64,000 bases of DNA from Treponema sp. UBA1793. GTDB taxonomy: Bacteria; Spirochaetota; Spirochaetia; Treponematales; Treponemataceae. The number at the start of each line of letters is the position of its first letter. The first letter of the stretch is position 1. The translations under genes and the position numbers were made by a program. Positions 60,096-64,000 of the stretch are shown in pieces. The notes below the pieces were generated by a model, which was not told where the DNA came from, ran no database searches, and saw nothing but the letters and a program-made list of their open reading frames with translations. Location: contig DCFX01000057.1 in NCBI GenBank assembly GCA_002314445.1, forward strand, positions 62,001 to 126,000. Direction: 5' to 3'.

Positions 60096-61043
60096 ATGGC
60101 AAACAAAATCACCATTATTGGTGCAGGATCGGTTGGTTCGACAATCGCCTACACACTCACGGTAAAAGGTATTGCATCAGAAGTTGTTATGATCGATATC
60201 AACACACAGAAGGCGCTTGGAGAAGCACTTGATATCCGTCAGGGTACACCGTTCTGCGATCCTGTAAACATTTACGCAGGAACATATGCAGATGCGAAAG
60301 GTTCCGACATCGTCATCCTTACATCAGGTGTTGCACGTAAACCGGGACAGTCCCGTCTTGATCTTGCTCAGACGAACGTTAATATTACAAAAAGCATCAT
60401 TCCTGAAATCACTAAATATGCACCGGATGCTATCTATGTGATTGTTGCGAATCCTGTTGATATTCTCACGTACCAGTTCTACAAGACATCAGGACTTCCT
60501 GCAAACCAGATTTTCGGTTCAGGTACTATTCTTGATACTGCACGACTCCGCGCCCGCATAGCTGAATATTATAAAATCGCCCAGCAGAACGTCCATGCGT
60601 ATGTATTCGGCGAACATGGAGACAGCTCGTTTGTCCCGTGGTCGCTTGCAAACATTGCGACAATCCCGATTGACGAATACAAAACTGCAATGGAAAGCAA
60701 AGACGATCTTATTCCTCCGCTTGTCCATGACGAAGTAGAGACATATATCCGCAAATCAGGCGGAAAAATCATTGAACGCAAAGGCGCAACATTCTATGCT
60801 GTTGCTGTTTCAGTTGCTCATATCTGCGACTGCATAGGTAACGCAATGGATACGACGCTCACCGTTTCTTCGCTGATGACAGGCGAATACGGTATCAGCG
60901 ACGTGTGCCTGAGCACACTCTCTGTTGTAGGCCAGACAGGACTCAAGGGCCGCCTTGTAGCTCCGCTGACTGACGCTGAGATTGTCCAGCTGCGCCATAG
61001 TGCCGACTGCCTTAAAGACGTCATCAAACAAATAAAATTCTAA
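60096..61043 (+). CDS. ldh: L-lactate/malate dehydrogenase family protein (LDH-like, MDH-type specificity residue)
   Basis: 315 residues. NAD-binding ITIIGAGSVGSTIAYTL with Asp34 (NAD rather than NADP), LTSGVARKPGQSRLDLAQTN, GSGTILDTARLRARI and the catalytic-His motif VFGEHGDSSFVPWS. Overall it is closest to bacterial L-lactate dehydrogenases. However, residue 81 before KPG, equivalent to Gln102 of Bacillus LDH, is Arg, the residue that selects oxaloacetate in malate dehydrogenases. Being followed by fumC also favours malate. RBS AGGGAG. Confidence 0.88.
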   Translation: MANKITIIGAGSVGSTIAYTLTVKGIASEVVMIDINTQKALGEALDIRQGTPFCDPVNIYAGTYADAKGSDIVILTSGVARKPGQSRLDLAQTNVNITKSIIPEITKYAPDAIYVIVANPVDILTYQFYKTSGLPANQIFGSGTILDTARLRARIAEYYKIAQQNVHAYVFGEHGDSSFVPWSLANIATIPIDEYKTAMESKDDLIPPLVHDEVETYIRKSGGKIIERKGATFYAVAVSVAHICDCIGNAMDTTLTVSSLMTGEYGISDVCLSTLSVVGQTGLKGRLVAPLTDAEIVQLRHSADCLKDVIKQIKF

Positions 61044-61054
61044 TATAATGTCTG

Positions 61055-61110
61055 CTGTCCGCTGTTCTACTGTATCATTCGCAGCTTAACCTTTAAGCAG
61101 CGGATGACAG
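61055..61110 (+). other. Stem-loop in the ldh-fumC gap
   Basis: CTGTCCGCTG (61055-61064) pairs with CAGCGG...ACAG (61098-61110), 10 bp with a 3-base bulge. The long loop holds a smaller GCTTA/TAAGC hairpin. No T-run follows, so it is more likely an mRNA processing or stability element than a terminator. Confidence 0.45.
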
Positions 61111-61148
61111 GCAATTCTTCTCACCAAATTTTTAACGGAGTAACCGTA

Positions 61149-62540
61149 ATGGATAACTTCAGAATCGAACACGACTCGATGGGTGAAGTGAAAGTTCCTG
61201 CGGACAAATACTGGGGTGCCCAGACTGAACGCAGCCACGAAAACTTCAGAATTGGTGCAGGTATTGAAACAATGCCTCGCGAAATCACAAAAGCATTCGG
61301 CTATCTTAAAAAGGCAGCAGCACAGGCGAATAATTCGCTCAAACCGGAAAAGATGACTGCAGAAAAACTTTCGTGCATTGCAAAAGCATGCGACGAAGTA
61401 ATCAGCGGCAGCCTGAACGATCATTTTCCGCTCGTTGTCTGGCAGACAGGAAGCGGAACGCAGTCGAATATGAATGCAAATGAAGTGATTGCAAACCGTG
61501 CAAACGAAATCGCCGGGAAGAAACTATGCCATCCCAACGACGATATCAATATGAGCCAGTCGAGCAACGATACATTTCCCACAGCCATGCATATTGCGGC
61601 CGTTGTTGAAATTGAAGACAAACTTTTCCCCGCAATTGACATGCTTGTTGATACTTTCAAAAAACTTGAAAAAGACAATGAAGGAATCGTCAAAAGCGGA
61701 CGCACGCATCTGCAGGACGCCGTCCCGATTCAGTTCAGCCAGGAAATAAGCGGCTGGCGTTCATCACTTGAAAAAGACAAAGAGATGCTGAAGCTGGCGC
61801 TTCCCGAATTAAAGCAGCTTGCACTCGGCGGTACGGCCGTCGGAACAAGTCTCAATGCGCCGAAAGGGTTCGATGTAAAAGTTGCTGAAGAAGTTTCAAA
61901 ACTGACAGGAAAAAAATTTATCACGGCACCGAACAAGTTCCACGCACTTACAAGCAAAGATGAAATAGTATTCGCACACGGCGCGCTCAAAGCGCTTGCG
62001 GCTGATTTAATGAAGATTGCAAACGACGTACGCTGGCTCGCCTCCGGTCCCCGCGACGGGCTTGGAGAAATCCGCATTCCCGAAAATGAACCTGGTTCTT
62101 CAATTATGCCGGGCAAAGTCAATCCGACACAGTGCGAAGCCATGACCATGGTTGCCGTTCAGGTAATCGGAAATGACGTTGCGGTCGGTATGGGTGCCAG
62201 CCAGGGAAACTTTGAACTCAATGTGTTCATGCCCGTTATTGCCTACAATTTCCTTCAGTCAGTGCGGCTCCTTGCGGAAGTAATGGTGTCGTTCAACAAC
62301 AACTGTGCAGTCGGCATTACGGCGGACAAAGAAAAGATGCACTACAATCTGTACAACTCACTCATGCTTGTTACCGCTCTTAATCCGTACATCGGCTATG
62401 AAAACGCGGCGAAAACGAGCCATAAAGCATATGCAGAAAACATATCCCTCAAGGATGCGTGCATACAGCTCGGATTCCTGACTGCAGAAAAATTCGACGA
62501 AGTATTTCATCCCGAAGAAATGGCAGGCATAAAAAAATGA
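61149..62540 (+). CDS. fumC: Fumarate hydratase, class II
   Basis: 463 residues from ATG 61149 (GGAG eight bases upstream). Class II fumarase motifs: RIEHDSMGEVKVPADKYWGA at the start, GSGTQSNMNANEVIANRA, GRTHLQDAVPI and the signature GSSIMPGKVNPTQCE near residue 320. It interconverts malate and fumarate without an Fe-S cluster. It overlaps hdrB in ATGA, so the two are translationally coupled. Confidence 0.96.
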   Translation: MDNFRIEHDSMGEVKVPADKYWGAQTERSHENFRIGAGIETMPREITKAFGYLKKAAAQANNSLKPEKMTAEKLSCIAKACDEVISGSLNDHFPLVVWQTGSGTQSNMNANEVIANRANEIAGKKLCHPNDDINMSQSSNDTFPTAMHIAAVVEIEDKLFPAIDMLVDTFKKLEKDNEGIVKSGRTHLQDAVPIQFSQEISGWRSSLEKDKEMLKLALPELKQLALGGTAVGTSLNAPKGFDVKVAEEVSKLTGKKFITAPNKFHALTSKDEIVFAHGALKALAADLMKIANDVRWLASGPRDGLGEIRIPENEPGSSIMPGKVNPTQCEAMTMVAVQVIGNDVAVGMGASQGNFELNVFMPVIAYNFLQSVRLLAEVMVSFNNNCAVGITADKEKMHYNLYNSLMLVTALNPYIGYENAAKTSHKAYAENISLKDACIQLGFLTAEKFDEVFHPEEMAGIKK

Positions 62541-63382
62541 GCGAAGCAAAACATAGTACGTATTCTTATTTTCCGGGATGTACGCTGCGCAACAAAGCAC
62601 TCGATCTTGACCGGTATGCACGTTCCTCCGCTGAAGCACTCGGATTTACGCTGGAAGAAATTCCCGACTGGCAGTGCTGCGGAGGTACCTACCCGCTTGC
62701 AAAAGATGAAATTGCTACAAAACTTTCTTCAGTCCGTGCGCTTGCGGCGGCCCGTGATGCAAAACAGGATCTTGTAACAATTTGTTCCGCCTGCCACAAC
62801 GTCATTAAACAGATAAATAACGACATGCAGACCGACGATAACATCATCCTGAAAGTTAATAATTATCTCAAAGAAGATAAAATTGCATACCACGGCGAGA
62901 CGAAAGTCCTTCACTATCTTGAAGTGCTTCGCGACGTTGTCGGCTGGGATACCGTAAAAGCAAAAGTAACTCACCCGCTCACCGGTAAAAAAATCGGCGC
63001 ATATTACGGATGCCTGCTGCTGCGTCCCGGTAAAGTAATGCAGATGGACGATCCCGAGAATCCGAAAATTCTTGAAGATTTTATTACGGCAATCGGTGCA
63101 ACTCCCGTCATGTATTCGCAGCGCAACGAATGCTGCGGCGCTTATACCGTGTTTGAAGACAAGACCATTCCCCAAAAGCGCTCCGAAAAGATTCTTGCAA
63201 ATGCAGAAGAACAGGGCGCAGATCTTCTTGTTACGGCATGTCCGCTCTGCCGTTACAATCTTGTAAAGAACAAGGGAAAGAGCAGACTTGATATAGTCTA
63301 TTTTACTGAATTACTGGCGGAAGCTCTTGGCGTAAAAGACAAAGTTCCTGTTGGAATGGAGGCGGCTTATGCTGCAAAGTGA
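62537..63382 (+). CDS. hdrB: Heterodisulfide reductase subunit B-like protein
   Basis: 281 residues from ATG 62537, which overlaps the fumC stop; the upstream open frame is inside fumC. Two complete CCG domains: YFPGCTLRNKALD / WQCCGG / ICSACHN and YYGCLLLRPGK / NECCGAY / ACPLCRYN. In methanogens these carry the two non-cubane clusters that reduce a heterodisulfide. In bacteria similar subunits accept other substrates. It overlaps hdrC by 14 bp. Confidence 0.92.
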   Translation: MSEAKHSTYSYFPGCTLRNKALDLDRYARSSAEALGFTLEEIPDWQCCGGTYPLAKDEIATKLSSVRALAAARDAKQDLVTICSACHNVIKQINNDMQTDDNIILKVNNYLKEDKIAYHGETKVLHYLEVLRDVVGWDTVKAKVTHPLTGKKIGAYYGCLLLRPGKVMQMDDPENPKILEDFITAIGATPVMYSQRNECCGAYTVFEDKTIPQKRSEKILANAEEQGADLLVTACPLCRYNLVKNKGKSRLDIVYFTELLAEALGVKDKVPVGMEAAYAAK

Positions 63383-63764
63383 ATTAAACAAAATACGTGA
63401 TGATATACTTTCCATCAGCGGAGTAAATCCGCGCAAGTGCATGTGCTGCGGAAAATGTTCCGGTACCTGCCCTTCATACGATGAAATGGAATATCATCCG
63501 CACGAATTCGTCCATATGGTTGAGACCGGCGACATAGAAGCGCTGCTCAGCACAAAATCAATCTATAAATGCCTTTCCTGCTTTGCGTGCATAGAACGCT
63601 GCCCCCGTCAGGTCGAGCCGGCAAAACTTGTAGAAGCAGTCCGCATGGTCGTTGAACGACAGCGCGGCCCGCAGCATCTTGAAGCAGAAAACGTCCCGGA
63701 ACAGCTTGACGACGATATGCCGCAGCAGGCAGTTGTGAGCGCATTCCGGAAATACAGGAAGTAA
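63369..63764 (+). CDS. hdrC: Heterodisulfide reductase subunit C-like ferredoxin
   Basis: 131 residues from ATG 63369, chosen because GGAGG lies seven bases upstream. Two [4Fe-4S] motifs: CMCCGKCSGTCPSYDE and CLSCFACIERCPRQVEPAKL. It passes electrons between HdrA and HdrB. Three bases separate it from hdrA. Confidence 0.92.
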   Translation: MLQSELNKIRDDILSISGVNPRKCMCCGKCSGTCPSYDEMEYHPHEFVHMVETGDIEALLSTKSIYKCLSCFACIERCPRQVEPAKLVEAVRMVVERQRGPQHLEAENVPEQLDDDMPQQAVVSAFRKYRK

Positions 63765-63767
63765 ACT

Positions 63768-64000
63768 ATGCAGAGAATTGGAGTTTTTGTGTGCCACTGC
63801 GGCACGAATATTGCAGGTACCGTTGATGTAAAAGCTGTTGCAGATGCGCTCGGAAAAGAAAACGGCGTTGTCTATTCGACAGATTATACGTATATGTGTT
63901 CAGCATCAGGACAGCAGCTTATCAGCGATGCCATAAAAGAAAAGAACCTTACAGGCGTTGTTGTCTGTTCCTGCTCTCCGCGCATGCACGAAAAGACATT
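63768..64000 (+). CDS. hdrA: Heterodisulfide reductase subunit A-like flavoprotein, 5' part
   Basis: The frame opens at ATG 63768 (RBS AGGAAG) and runs off the window after 77 residues. The visible N terminus GVFVCHCGTNIAGTVDVKAV and YMCSASGQQLISDAI, VVVCSCSPRMHEKT is the HdrA N-terminal Fe-S region; the FAD domain lies beyond. In known complexes HdrA is the flavin electron-bifurcating subunit. Confidence 0.9.
   Translation, partial: MQRIGVFVCHCGTNIAGTVDVKAVADALGKENGVVYSTDYTYMCSASGQQLISDAIKEKNLTGVVVCSCSPRMHEKT

Noticed and set aside
60096..61043. NADP-dependent or D-lactate dehydrogenase
   Set aside because: The Rossmann motif carries an Asp after the second strand (NAD), and the catalytic motifs are those of the L-lactate/malate family.

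Overview
The window looks like part of a treponemal (spirochaete, Treponemataceae) chromosome. The strongest evidence is the block mltG - small ORF - MBL hydrolase upstream of dnaG - rpoD - C4 zinc-ribbon gene - rnpB - TPR gene - mreB - mreC - mreD - mrdA - rodA, whose dnaG-to-rodA part matches the order I remember from Treponema pallidum (TP0492-TP0501). Supporting signs are relaxed lipobox-like N termini, acidic tails and the absence of encoded CCA on all four tRNAs. Genes for fermentation, hydrogen metabolism and a family-32 glycosidase suggest a gut or rumen anaerobe rather than the pathogenic species. No insertion sequence, prophage or CRISPR array was seen.

Layout. 1-15.3 kb, mostly plus strand: 3' part of metG, a FemAB-like ligase, rnz, a GldA / fused GldF-GldG / DUF4340 ABC system, a CPBP protease on the minus strand, a PilZ protein, a HEAT-like exported protein, a short ComEC, rsmA, a YggS-type PLP protein, a small membrane protein and two RluA-type pseudouridine synthases. 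15.3-17.5 kb, minus: tRNA-Leu, a membrane zinc-ribbon protein, a pseudo-receiver protein and an exported protein with a likely TTG start. 17.5-21.2 kb: mfd. 21.4-35.9 kb, minus: cell shape, RNase P RNA, sigma-70, primase and mltG. 35.9-38.9 kb, minus: tRNA-Tyr and tRNA-Thr, glgA, aroH-type chorismate mutase, an SPFH-like protein. 39-47.8 kb: thiamine pyrophosphokinase, cca, trpS, folC, alr, a lipoprotein, thrC. 47.8-54.4 kb: an 88-bp tandem repeat, dCMP deaminase, purine permease, an MBL hydrolase, a uracil-DNA-glycosylase-like protein, tRNA-Gly, a double HD-GYP protein and a GH32 sucrase.

The most interesting part is 54.5-64 kb. A five-gene minus-strand operon holds a thioredoxin-like ferredoxin, a PAS-containing sensory-type [FeFe]-hydrogenase, a SpoIIE-type phosphatase, a second thioredoxin-like ferredoxin and a group-B-type [FeFe]-hydrogenase; a third thioredoxin-like ferredoxin gene converges on it. 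The natural reading is hydrogen or redox sensing coupled to protein dephosphorylation. Divergent from it runs a plus-strand operon: an LDH/MDH-family dehydrogenase with an MDH-type specificity residue and a structured leader, fumC, then hdrB, hdrC and the start of hdrA. This suggests an oxaloacetate-malate-fumarate branch tied to a heterodisulfide-reductase-like electron-transfer (possibly bifurcating) complex.

Promoters for the tRNA genes and several operons are close to sigma-70 consensus with 16-17 bp spacers, and several genes (cca, folC, the hydrogenase operon) appear to start at or within a few bases of the predicted transcript start, without a Shine-Dalgarno sequence. All functional names come from reading motifs by eye; no database search was run.
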